DNA from: Brevibacterium sp.
GTDB lineage: Bacteria; Actinomycetota; Actinomycetes; Actinomycetales; Brevibacteriaceae
DNA: 64,000 nucleotides
Assembly: GCF_031179145.1 (NCBI RefSeq)
Contig: NZ_JAPSIB010000002.1
Coordinates: forward strand, 210,404-274,403
Direction: 5' to 3'
Shown: piece by piece, positions 56,644-64,000 of the stretch
Layout: the number at the start of each line of letters is the position of its first letter
Position numbering within the stretch: position 1 is the first letter of the stretch
Made by a program: the position numbers and the translations under genes
The notes under the pieces: generated by a model
What the model was told of the DNA's origin: nothing
Seen by the model: only the letters and a program-made list of their open reading frames with translations
The model's database searches: none

Positions 56644-57285
56644 ATGGCACCAGCGGAGACCGGCACTCACGGTTCGGGCACGGCTGCGCCCACGACTCGG
56701 GCGGCGGCCAAGGCGGCGCGGCGCGAGCAGCTGCTGACAGTGGCCAAGACCCTCTTCGCCCGGCACGGCTTCCACGGGGTGCGCCTCGAGGACCTGGCGA
56801 AGGGCGCTGGGATCTCCGCCCCGGCCGTCTACCGCCACTTCGAATCGAAGGAAGCCGTGCTCGAGGAGCTCCTCGTCGGGATCTCGCAGTACCTGCACGC
56901 CGGCGGCCGGGAGGTCATCGACGTTGGCACAGGGAGAGCTGCGACTGCAGCGGACGCCGCCGAGGTGCTGGTCCGTCTCATCGACTTCCATGTCGACTTC
57001 GCGATGGCCGAGCCCGAGCTCATCCGCATCCAGGATCGTGACTTCGCGGCCCTGCCCGAGACCTCACGCCGCACGATCCGTCGCCTGCAGCGTGCCTATG
57101 TCAGCGACTGGGCCTCGGTCGTCGAGGACGTCCACCCGGACTGGGGGTCCGAGAGCGCGACGATCCGCGTCCACGCGGTCTTCGGGATGATGAATTCGAC
57201 CCCTTACCTGGCGCGAGGGCTGAGCTCGGGAAACGTGAGCCGAGAGCTGCGCACCGCCGCGCGCGCAGCTCTCGGGCTGGGGTGA
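56644..57285 (+). CDS. TetR-family transcriptional regulator
   Basis: The 213-residue protein has a TetR helix-turn-helix at about 25-70 (AARREQLLTVAKTLFARHG, then ISAPAVYRHFESKEAVLEEL) and an all-helical ligand domain. It is divergent from the methylcrotonyl-CoA carboxylase operon and probably represses it, responding to an acyl-CoA or acid. An extended N-terminus (MAPAETGTHGSGTAAPTTRA) precedes the DNA-binding domain. Its stop abuts the stop of the FadB-type gene. Confidence 0.93.
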   Translation: MAPAETGTHGSGTAAPTTRAAAKAARREQLLTVAKTLFARHGFHGVRLEDLAKGAGISAPAVYRHFESKEAVLEELLVGISQYLHAGGREVIDVGTGRAATAADAAEVLVRLIDFHVDFAMAEPELIRIQDRDFAALPETSRRTIRRLQRAYVSDWASVVEDVHPDWGSESATIRVHAVFGMMNSTPYLARGLSSGNVSRELRTAARAALGLG

Positions 57286-59526
57286 TCACTCGTAGGTCTG
57301 GCCGGTCTCGGCCCTCTCGATCAGAGTCGCCGGCGGAGTGAACCGTTCTCCGTAGGCGGCGGCGAGTTCCCGGGCTCGTGCGACGAAGCCGCTCAGTCCG
57401 CCTGCGTACTGGTTGACGTACTGGAGGACGCCTCCTGTCCAGGCGGGGAAGCCGATGCCGTAGATCGAGCCGATGTTCGCGTCCGGCACCGAGGTGAGCA
57501 CCCCCTCATCACAGCACTTGATCGTCTCGATCGCCTCGGCGAAGAGCATCCGCTCCTGCAGGTCGGTGAACGGCTGCTCAGCCAACGGGAGATCGGCGGT
57601 ACCGCCCTGCCCAGCCGTCACAGCCGTGAACCTCTCGCGCAGACCGGGCCACAGCCGCCCCCGCCCGCCGGTCTCGTCGTAGTCGTAGAAGCCGCGGCCG
57701 GCCTTGCGTCCGATTCGGCCCTGGTCGACCATCCAGTCGATCACGGCCTCCGAGGGATGCTCCTCCCATGTGCCGCCGGCGGCCTCGGTCGCGGCCCGGG
57801 TCTCCTGCCGGATCTTCTGCGACAGGGTCAGTGTGAGTTCGTCGAGGAGCTGCAGCGCACCTGTCGGATATCCGGCCTGAAGGGCCGCCTGTTCGACGCT
57901 GGCCGGCTCCACTCCTTCGCCCACCGCGGCGACCGCCTCGGCGATGAAGGTCCCGATCACCCGGGAGGTGAAGAAGCCGCGGGAGTCATTCACGACGATC
58001 GGGGTTTTGCGGATCTGCTGCACGAAGTCGAAGGCCCTGGCCAGGGCCTGGTCCGAGGTCTTCTCCCCGCGGATGATCTCGACCAGCGGCATCTTGTCCG
58101 CGGGTGAGAAGAAGTGCACGCCGATGAAGTCGGCTTCCCGTTCGACCCCGGTGGCCAGTTCCGTGATCGGCAGCGTCGAGGTGTTCGACCCGAGGATCGC
58201 GTCGGGTGCGACGACATCCTCGATCTCGGCGAACACCTGCTGCTTGACGGGCACGGATTCGAAGACCGCCTCGATGACGAAATCGACGCCGGCGAAGTCG
58301 TCGGCCGCGTCCGTCGGTGTGATCCTGTCCAGGACGGCTTCGCTCTTCGCCGAGGTGGTCCGGCCCTTGGCGAGCGCCGACTCCTCCCGCCCCCGCGCGT
58401 AGTCCTTGCCGCGTTCGGCGTCGGCGAGCTCGACGTCCTTGAGGACGACGTCGATTCCGGCCTTCGCGGCGGTGTAGGCGATCGCGGCTCCCATCATTCC
58501 GGCGCCGAGCACGCCGAGCTTCGTCACCTGCCGGGGCTCGTGGCCGTCGGGCCGGGATCCGCCGGAGTTGATGTGGCCGAGGTCGAAGAAGAACGCCTTG
58601 ATCATGTTCTTCGCCACCGCGGTGTGGGTGAGGCTGACGAAGTAGCGGGTCTCGACCGTCAGTGCCGTGTCGATGTCGACGTAGGCGCCTTCGACGGCCG
58701 CGGCCATTGCGGCCCGCGGGGCGGGCATGGGGGCGCCTTTGAGCTGGCGGCGCAGGAGTGCCGGCAGGGCTGGGAGCTTCGAGGCCAGGGACGGCGAGGA
58801 GGGTGAGCCGCCGGGGATCCGGAATCCCTGCCGGTCCCAGGGCTGGGCAGCGTCGGGGTTGTCCCGGACCCAGATCCTGGCTCGGTCCTCGAGTTCGCTC
58901 AGGGGTGCGAGCTCATCGATGAGGCCGAGTTCGCATGCCTCGGCGGCTTTGAATTTGGTCGACGGCAGGAACGCCTTCTGCAGGGCGTCCTGGAGCCCGA
59001 GCATCCGCACGGTCCGGGCGATGCCGCCGCCCCCGGGCAGCAGGCCGAGTGAGACTTCGGGGAAGCCGAAGCGGGCGCCGGAGACGTCCTCGGCGGCGAT
59101 CCGATGGTGGGCGGCGAGTGCGACTTCGAGCCCTCCGCCCAATGCGGTGCCGTTGAGTGCGGCCACCACCGGCCTGCCCAGAGTCTCCAGCCTCCGCAGC
59201 AGCCCCTTGACGTGGTTGATCTGCGCGGTCTCGGCCGCCGCGTTGGCGGGGTCGGCGGCGCGGAGGCGGTTGAGGTCGCCGCCGGCGAAGAATGTCGACT
59301 TCGCCGAGGTGAGGATGACTCCGCAGATGTCGGCGACTCTGGCCTCGAGCCAGCCGACCAGATCTTCAAGGGCGGCCGCGAAATGGTCGTTCATCGTGTT
59401 GACCGATGAGTTCGGGTCGTCGATGACGACGGTGACGACGCCGTCGGAGTCGATCCTCCGGGAGTAGCCGGTGTCCTTCGTGTCGGTGTTCGGGTGATCG
59501 GTGTTCGGGTGGTCGGTGTTCGTCAT
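57286..59526 (-). CDS. fadB: FadB/FadJ-type 3-hydroxyacyl-CoA dehydrogenase / enoyl-CoA hydratase
   Basis: The 746-residue bifunctional enzyme has an N-terminal crotonase domain (about 20-230, GTALGGGLEVALAAHHRIA) and a 3-hydroxyacyl-CoA dehydrogenase domain (about 345-640) with LGVLGAGMMGAAIAY, IGVHFFSPADKMPLVEII and a C-terminal domain. It performs two beta-oxidation steps. I choose ATG 59526 (MTNTDHPNTDHPNTD); the start carries a tandem repeat. It follows the thiolase gene by one base, so they form an operon with the acyl-CoA dehydrogenase upstream. Confidence 0.95.
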   Translation of the reverse strand: MTNTDHPNTDHPNTDTKDTGYSRRIDSDGVVTVVIDDPNSSVNTMNDHFAAALEDLVGWLEARVADICGVILTSAKSTFFAGGDLNRLRAADPANAAAETAQINHVKGLLRRLETLGRPVVAALNGTALGGGLEVALAAHHRIAAEDVSGARFGFPEVSLGLLPGGGGIARTVRMLGLQDALQKAFLPSTKFKAAEACELGLIDELAPLSELEDRARIWVRDNPDAAQPWDRQGFRIPGGSPSSPSLASKLPALPALLRRQLKGAPMPAPRAAMAAAVEGAYVDIDTALTVETRYFVSLTHTAVAKNMIKAFFFDLGHINSGGSRPDGHEPRQVTKLGVLGAGMMGAAIAYTAAKAGIDVVLKDVELADAERGKDYARGREESALAKGRTTSAKSEAVLDRITPTDAADDFAGVDFVIEAVFESVPVKQQVFAEIEDVVAPDAILGSNTSTLPITELATGVEREADFIGVHFFSPADKMPLVEIIRGEKTSDQALARAFDFVQQIRKTPIVVNDSRGFFTSRVIGTFIAEAVAAVGEGVEPASVEQAALQAGYPTGALQLLDELTLTLSQKIRQETRAATEAAGGTWEEHPSEAVIDWMVDQGRIGRKAGRGFYDYDETGGRGRLWPGLRERFTAVTAGQGGTADLPLAEQPFTDLQERMLFAEAIETIKCCDEGVLTSVPDANIGSIYGIGFPAWTGGVLQYVNQYAGGLSGFVARARELAAAYGERFTPPATLIERAETGQTYE
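59483..59522. repeat. 15-bp tandem repeat encoding NTDHP at the fadB start
   Basis: Two full units (59483-59497, 59498-59512) and a ten-base partial unit of TCGGTGTTCGGGTGA encode the NTDHP repeat just after the FadB-type initiator. The units differ by one base. It is a likely slippage site that changes N-terminal length without shifting the frame. Confidence 0.85.
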
Positions 59527-59527
59527 G

Positions 59528-60736
59528 TCAGGCCCTTTCGATGATCGTCGCAACGCCCATGCCGCCGCCGATGCACAGCGTGACGAGTCCGCGCCGCAGG
59601 TCGCGGCGCTCGAGTTCGTCGACGAGAGTGCCCAGAATCATCGCGCCGGTCGCTCCCAGCGGATGCCCCATGGCGATGGCTCCCCCGTTGACGTTGACCT
59701 TGTCGTGCGGAATGTCGAGATCCTTCATCCACTTGAGGACGACGGCGGCGAAGGCCTCGTTGAGTTCGAACAGGTCGACGTCGTCGATGGTCAGGTCGGC
59801 TTTCGCGAGGACTTTCCGGGTGGCCGGGGTGGGCCCGGTGAGCATGATCGTCGGGTCCGAACCGGTGACGGCGGTGGCGACGATGCGCGCTCGTGGCTTC
59901 ATCCCCATCGCAGCGCCGGTCTCGGCGCTGCCGATGATGGTCAGGGCCGCACCGTCGACGATTCCCGAGGAGTTCGCCGCGGTGTGGACATGGTCGATGG
60001 CTTCGACCCAGTGGTACTTCTGCAGCGCCACCTCATCGAATCCGGTCTGCGTGGCGAGCTTGGCGAACGCGGGCGCCAGCTGAGCCAGCGATTCGACGGT
60101 GGAGCCGGGACGCATGTGCTCGTCGGTCTCGAGCACGGTGACGCCGTTGATGTCCCTGACGGGAACGATCGAGCGGGTGAAGCGGCCGTCGCGCCAGGCG
60201 TCTTCAGCTCGATTCTGGGACTCGACGGCGAACGCGTCGACGTCGGCGCGGGAAAAGCCCTCGGTCGTGGCGATGAGGTCGGCGCCGATGCCCTGGGGGA
60301 CGAAGTGCGTGTCGTAGTTCGTCGTCGGATCCTGCGCCCAGGCGCCGCCGTCGGAGCCGATGGGAATCCGTGACATCGATTCGACGCCTCCGGCGAGGAC
60401 CAGGGATTCGAAGCCGCTGGCGACCTTCGCGGCGGCGAGGTTGACGGCCTCGAGCCCTGAGGCGCAGAACCGGTTGATCTGGACGCCGGCGACGGATTCG
60501 TCGAGTCCGGCGACAAGGGCCGCGGTCCGGGCGATGTCGCCGCCCTGCTCCCCCACCGGCGAGACGACGCCGAGCACGAGGTCGTCGATCGCCGAGTCGT
60601 CGAGGCCGGGATTGCGTTCGCGCAGGGCGTCGATGAGTCCCGTCACGAGGTCGATCGGCTTCGTGCCGTGCAGGGCACCCCCGCGGTTCTTCCCGCGCGG
60701 GGTGCGCACTGCGTCGTAGATGTACGCGTCGCTCAT
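59528..60736 (-). CDS. fadA: acetyl-CoA C-acyltransferase (3-ketoacyl-CoA thiolase)
   Basis: The 402-residue thiolase has the acyl-binding Cys in [13 protein letters not shown] (about residue 91), [18 protein letters not shown] (with catalytic His) and the second Cys in [10 protein letters not shown]. It performs the last step of beta-oxidation. A run rich in Ser at [19 protein letters not shown] is the usual insert of the trifunctional-type thiolases. It lies between the acyl-CoA dehydrogenase (55 bases) and FadB-type gene (one base). Confidence 0.95.
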   Translation of the reverse strand: MSDAYIYDAVRTPRGKNRGGALHGTKPIDLVTGLIDALRERNPGLDDSAIDDLVLGVVSPVGEQGGDIARTAALVAGLDESVAGVQINRFCASGLEAVNLAAAKVASGFESLVLAGGVESMSRIPIGSDGGAWAQDPTTNYDTHFVPQGIGADLIATTEGFSRADVDAFAVESQNRAEDAWRDGRFTRSIVPVRDINGVTVLETDEHMRPGSTVESLAQLAPAFAKLATQTGFDEVALQKYHWVEAIDHVHTAANSSGIVDGAALTIIGSAETGAAMGMKPRARIVATAVTGSDPTIMLTGPTPATRKVLAKADLTIDDVDLFELNEAFAAVVLKWMKDLDIPHDKVNVNGGAIAMGHPLGATGAMILGTLVDELERRDLRRGLVTLCIGGGMGVATIIERA

Positions 60737-60791
60737 GAGATCCTCACAGTCGTTGCGGTCGTGGTCTTCGGTTGCTGCATCGATCGGGGTC

Positions 60792-61961
60792 TCACAGCCC
60801 CAGGGAGCGGCCGACGATCTCCTTCATGATCTCGGTCGTGCCGCCGTAGATGGTCGTCACTCGCGCGTCCTCGTAGTCCTGGGCGATGCGGTACTCGCGC
60901 ATGTACCCATAGCCCCCGTGCAGCTGGAGGCAGCGACTCACGACGGCGACGCTGTGTTCGGTGGTCAGGAACTTGGCGGCCGCGGCATCCTCGGCGCTGA
61001 GCTCACCCTCGAGGTGGGCGAGCACGAGGGAGTCGATGTAGGCGCGGTGAGCACGAGTCGTCGCCACCATCTCGGCCATCTCGAACCGTGAGTTCTGGAA
61101 GCTGCCGATCGGCTGTCCGAAGGCGTGCCGTTCCTTGAGGTGGGCCAGGGTGCGTTCGAGCACTCCCTCGGTCGACGCCACTGCGGCGACCGCGATCGAG
61201 AGGCGCTCCTGGGGGAGGTTGCGCATGAGGGAGGAGAATCCGGTCCCCTCTTCGCCGAGGAGGTTCGCAGCCGGCACACGCACGCCTTCGTAGCTGAGCT
61301 CACTCGTGTCCTGGGCATGCAGACCGATCTTGTCGAGGTTGCGTCCGCGGGAGAATCCCGGACTGGAGGTGTCGACGACGAGCAGGCTCAGGCCTCGGTG
61401 CGGGTGGTCGCCGGTGCGCACTGCGGTGACGACGAGATCGGCGTTCTGCCCGTTGGAGATGAAGATCTTCGAACCGGTGACGATGTAGTCGTCACCGTCC
61501 CTGACGGCTCTCGTGCGAATTCCGGCCAGATCGCTGCCGGCGCCGGGTTCGGTCATCGCGACGGCGACGACGCTCCGGCCGAAGGCGATCCCCGGCAGCC
61601 AACGTCGCCTCTGGTCCTCGGTCGTCAGCTCGGTGAAGTACGGGATGATGACATCGTTGGCGAGGCTGATTCCGCCGAGTCCCGAGGAGACGGGGTGGCG
61701 CGAGAGCTCCTCGGCCATGACGACGTTGAAGCGGAAGTCCTCGCTGCCACCGCCGCCGTAGACCTCCGCGATCGAGAATCCGAGGATCCCCGCCTCGGCG
61801 GCCTTGACGAAGAGGTCCTTGGGCACGATGCCGGAGCGCTCCCAGTCCTCGGCATGAGGACGGACGTGGGTGTCGACGAAGGCGCGCACGACCTGTCGGA
61901 AGTCCTCATGGTCGGTCTCGAACAGGGCCCGCCCCGCCCCGAACACCGGGGTGCTGCTCAT
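60792..61961 (-). CDS. acyl-CoA dehydrogenase of the beta-oxidation operon
   Basis: The 389-residue flavoenzyme has [19 protein letters not shown] (about 134-152), the [15 protein letters not shown] loop and [21 protein letters not shown] near the C-terminus with the catalytic Glu in the usual place. It resembles medium/long-chain FadE enzymes of actinobacteria. It is the first gene of the acd-thiolase-fadB operon; a near-perfect palindrome lies 20 bases upstream of the ATG. Confidence 0.93.
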   Translation of the reverse strand: MSSTPVFGAGRALFETDHEDFRQVVRAFVDTHVRPHAEDWERSGIVPKDLFVKAAEAGILGFSIAEVYGGGGSEDFRFNVVMAEELSRHPVSSGLGGISLANDVIIPYFTELTTEDQRRRWLPGIAFGRSVVAVAMTEPGAGSDLAGIRTRAVRDGDDYIVTGSKIFISNGQNADLVVTAVRTGDHPHRGLSLLVVDTSSPGFSRGRNLDKIGLHAQDTSELSYEGVRVPAANLLGEEGTGFSSLMRNLPQERLSIAVAAVASTEGVLERTLAHLKERHAFGQPIGSFQNSRFEMAEMVATTRAHRAYIDSLVLAHLEGELSAEDAAAAKFLTTEHSVAVVSRCLQLHGGYGYMREYRIAQDYEDARVTTIYGGTTEIMKEIVGRSLGL

Positions 61962-61972
61962 ATCCGCTCCGC

Positions 61973-61994
61973 AACATAGCTGATCGATCGTTCA
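61973..61994 (-). promoter_or_regulatory. palindrome and -10 upstream of the beta-oxidation operon
   Basis: TGATCGATCGTTCA (61981-61994) is a TGA-N-CGATCG-N-TCA palindrome located 20 bases upstream of the acyl-CoA dehydrogenase ATG. On the minus strand TATGTT (61973-61978) is a possible -10, so the palindrome lies between -10 and -35, a normal repressor position. No TetR/FadR gene with matching orientation is adjacent. Confidence 0.5.
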
Positions 61995-62097
61995 GTAACT
62001 TCTCCAGTCACCATTGAATACCAGTTCGGTGTGAGCGTCAACACAGAAGTCACCGCCGAGCATTCAGCGGCTCGCTCCCCGAATGAGACAATGGGGT

Positions 62098-63582
62098 ATG
62101 CGCCGAGTCGTTGCCGTCTCCCGGTTCCTCACCCGCGGTCACCCCCTTCGCCTGACCCTGATCCCCGTCACCGTCTCCCTCGTCGTCTTCGCGCTCATGC
62201 TTGGCGTCCTCGCACCGGCGTTCGGCCGACTCGAGGACAGTCGCAGCGCTCCGGTCGACACGGGCGACGAAACCGCGCCGCCTCCAGCCCCGCGGGCACA
62301 CCCGAATTTCACGGTCGCGGTGGGACTCGACGACGAGCCGCGGGAGATGCCTGCGATCCAAAGCGCCAAGGTCGATTTCCTGTCCTTCTCCGATCAGTTC
62401 GCTCAGTTCCTCGAACACGGCGGACTCGCACCTGACTTCGGCACCGAGGAGCGAGTCCTCTCGCCCGATGCGGCTCGTGCTCAGGTGGAGGACGGCACTT
62501 CGGTGCTTGCCGTGATCCTGCCGGCGGACCTCACCGGGCAGGTGATGACCGACATCCGGGACTACCTCGACGGCGCCATCGACGGCCCGAAGTACACGAT
62601 CACGATCGTGGCGGGGCCACAGGCGCTCAACGAGGACGAGCACATTCTCCAGCAGTACCGCTCCCAGGTCATCACTCAGGCGGTGGAGCAGGTGTCGGAG
62701 CAGATCCGCACGGTCGCGTCGAAGTCCGACTGCCAGGGACTGCGTGCGCAGAGGTGCGAGCGAGGATCCGCGGAGGCGACACTCGCTTTCGAGCAGCCCT
62801 TCGACATCACCGTCGACACCGTGGCGGGGCCGGCTCCGGTCGACTACTTCACCACCGGCGCCGAGGCGGTCGCAGCGCCTGAGACGCAGGCTCCGTCCGT
62901 CGCGGCGTCGGATCCGGCTCCCCGGGCACCAGCTGAGTCCTCCGCAGGCTCGCCTCTCGCGTGGACGACCGCGCTGCTCAGCGCCCTGGCCATCGCCTCG
63001 GCGGCACTGGCGCTGACGTCCACCTTCCTCGTCAATCGGGCTGCCGGCCTGCAGATTCTCATCATCGGCCCCTGGAGGTCTCTGCTGCCCCAGAAACCGG
63101 TGCAGCGGCGAGATCTGCTCGAGGTCAAGGTGTCTCTCGCAGTGCTCGGATCAGCTGTGCTGTCCGTGGCGGCGACGACGGCCCTGCTCGTGGGTGGTGC
63201 CGGAGTGCACTTCGGGGAGTACCCGGCGGTTCGCGTCATCGCCGTCACAGTGCTCCTCGGGCTGATCTGTGCGGCGATCGCGACGTCGACGATCGTGCTC
63301 AATGAAGTGCTCGGCGGGATCGCCGGGGTCATGACTGCCCTCACTGCCGCGACGGCAGGGATTGCGACCTCAGGTCTCGGCGCAGTTCTCGGGATCACGG
63401 AGAGCTTCGGCAGCGCCGAACATCTCGGCCGGCTGATATCCGGCAGCCTCGGAACTGCCGGACCCAGCGCGGCCGCTGCACTGCTCCTGTTCGGCTTCAC
63501 TGCTGCCCTGGCGATCGCGGGAACGGTGATCACGATGTTCTACGATCGCCGTGTGAGTGCGCAGATCGCACTCGTCGACTGA
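62098..63582 (+). CDS. multi-pass membrane protein, YhgE/ABC-2-like topology, function unknown
   Basis: The 494-residue protein has one N-terminal helix (about 17-37, TLIPVTVSLVVFALMLGVLA), a large extracytoplasmic domain of about 230 residues with two cysteines (SDCQGLRAQRCERG) and a C-terminal block of five helices (about 290-485, for example ALLSALAIASAALALTSTF). The layout is that of YhgE/Pip or ABC-2-type proteins that often pair with surface secretion or phage receptors. I choose ATG 62098 (MRRVVAVSRFLT); ATG 62083 is also in frame. It is followed by the tRNA terminator and stands alone. Confidence 0.72.
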   Translation: MRRVVAVSRFLTRGHPLRLTLIPVTVSLVVFALMLGVLAPAFGRLEDSRSAPVDTGDETAPPPAPRAHPNFTVAVGLDDEPREMPAIQSAKVDFLSFSDQFAQFLEHGGLAPDFGTEERVLSPDAARAQVEDGTSVLAVILPADLTGQVMTDIRDYLDGAIDGPKYTITIVAGPQALNEDEHILQQYRSQVITQAVEQVSEQIRTVASKSDCQGLRAQRCERGSAEATLAFEQPFDITVDTVAGPAPVDYFTTGAEAVAAPETQAPSVAASDPAPRAPAESSAGSPLAWTTALLSALAIASAALALTSTFLVNRAAGLQILIIGPWRSLLPQKPVQRRDLLEVKVSLAVLGSAVLSVAATTALLVGGAGVHFGEYPAVRVIAVTVLLGLICAAIATSTIVLNEVLGGIAGVMTALTAATAGIATSGLGAVLGITESFGSAEHLGRLISGSLGTAGPSAAAALLLFGFTAALAIAGTVITMFYDRRVSAQIALVD

Positions 63583-63586
63583 CATG

Positions 63587-63629
63587 AAAAAGCCCCTCCC
63601 GATCCAGCGTTGATGCTGGTGGGAGGGGC
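63587..63629 (-). terminator. intrinsic terminator after tRNA-Thr
   Basis: GCCCCTCCC (63592-63600) pairs with GGGAGGGGC (63621-63629), extended by inner CCAGC/GCTGG pairing, and on the minus strand is followed by TTTTT (63587-63591). It begins eight bases past the tRNA 3' end, so it terminates the tRNA transcript. It may also end the converging membrane-protein gene. Confidence 0.9.
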
Positions 63630-63636
63630 GTTGCCG

Positions 63637-63709
63637 AGCCGCCTGCGGGAATCGAACCCGCGACCTTCTTATTACGAGTAAGACGCTCTGCCGACTGAGC
63701 TAAGGCGGC
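63637..63709 (-). tRNA. tRNA-Thr (anticodon CGU)
   Basis: The 73-base minus-strand sequence folds as a complete cloverleaf: acceptor GCCGCCT/AGGCGGC, D arm GCTC...GAGC, anticodon stem TCTTA/TAAGA with loop CTCGTAA (anticodon CGT, reading ACG codons) and T arm GCGGG-TTCGATT-CCCGC. CCA is not encoded. ACG is a common Thr codon in GC-rich genomes. A strong terminator follows. Confidence 0.96.
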
Positions 63710-63762
63710 AACCGGACCAACTCTAGCCAATTTCTGCGCCAGGGGTCAAAACGGGATGGCGC

Positions 63763-64000
63763 TCACTCAATCCGCTTCCGCCGCGTCTGTATTCGCACGG
63801 CTCAGCGATCCTGATCAATCTGCAGCAGGTGGCCGCCGCCGCGGGAACCGCTCTGCTCATCGCGATCATGCAGGTGACGGCGCTGCGGGTGACCGGGCCG
63901 GACATCGATGGTCCCGGTCTGCTGCCGGGAATCGTGGCCGCTTTCTGGGTGGCCCTGGGGCTGGCTCTGCTCGCGATCGTGGCGGCATTCTTCATGCCGG
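63763..64000 (+). pseudogene. 5'-truncated remnant of a DHA2 (EmrB/QacA) family MFS efflux pump, running off the window
   Basis: In one + strand frame the sequence reads LNPLPPRLYSHGSAILI and NLQQVAAAAGTALLIAIMQ, then a last helix (GIVAAFWVALGLALLAIVAAF), the typical end of 14-helix DHA2 drug pumps (LPPxLYSHGSAI..TLQQVAGAAGTAL). There is no start codon upstream in frame: an in-frame TAG lies at 63724-63726 and the tRNA gene sits just beyond. So the N-terminal about 400 residues are missing and the rest is a relic. The end lies outside the window. Confidence 0.65.

Noticed and set aside
63637..63709. tRNA-Thr as attachment site of an integrated element
   Set aside because: No integrase, no repeat of the tRNA end and no phage-like genes are seen in the window; the adjacent pump remnant alone does not prove integration.
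63723..63995. A 90-codon minus-strand frame at the right end
   Set aside because: It is the antisense of the MFS remnant and has no family similarity.

Overview
The window is a contiguous piece of a high-GC actinobacterial chromosome. The gene set includes Lsr2, ClpC, DUF3180, DUF2520 and DUF2342 proteins, a short-form N-acetylglutamate synthase, a FolB-FolK fusion and a Gram-positive RND pump. Together with the gene order dacB / DUF2342 / tilS / hpt / ftsH / folE / folP / folBK / DUF3180 / PH / PH / DUF2520 / lysS / lsr2 / clpC, this points to the Micrococcales. Brevibacterium or a close relative is my best guess, but it is an inference from gene content only. There is no rRNA operon, CRISPR array, insertion sequence, integrase or replication origin. 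One tRNA (Thr, CGU) lies near the right end.

Layout. (1) 1-7.0 kb: a cut-off hypothetical gene, a small monooxygenase, a methyltransferase, then a LysR regulator divergent from a flavin amine oxidase and an ALDH7-type aldehyde dehydrogenase (a probable L-pipecolate/lysine catabolic cassette), methionine aminopeptidase, and a membrane protein with a HExxHxxQ-like motif. (2) 7.3-12.7 kb: a lipoprotein sugar dehydrogenase, radA, a VOC protein, a membrane-anchored secreted protein, mutY and an argA-type acetyltransferase. (3) 13-34 kb: a conserved housekeeping block, almost all on the minus strand (clpC, lsr2, lysS, two PH-domain membrane proteins, folate synthesis, ftsH, hpt, tilS, DUF2342, dacB), with ppa divergent. 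A deaminase-plus-MFS pair sits between hpt and tilS. (4) 34-44 kb: a VOC protein, a PhoX phosphatase, a CPBP protease coupled to an RND pump, and an MFS / nitroreductase / msrA operon. (5) 44-56.5 kb: gamma-glutamyltransferase; then citE-maoC and fadE19-accA1-accD1 modules, which together can take isovaleryl-CoA to acetoacetate plus acetyl-CoA. They are separated by an NCS1 transporter with a 54-residue membrane partner, a HAD phosphatase and a cardiolipin synthase. A TetR gene diverges from the carboxylase operon. (6) 57-62 kb: a beta-oxidation operon (acyl-CoA dehydrogenase, thiolase, FadB-type protein). (7) 62-64 kb: a membrane protein, tRNA-Thr with its terminator, and a 5'-truncated remnant of a DHA2-family efflux pump running off the end.

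Striking non-coding signals are: a triple TTTCAG/CTGAAA LysR site; two related long hairpins sharing GGTGGTCACAGA at 12.8 and 34.9 kb; five 18-bp tandem repeats between clpC and lsr2; a large dyad just before lsr2; and clean palindromes before the NCS1, carboxylase and beta-oxidation operons. All functional calls are from sequence reading; no database search was run.
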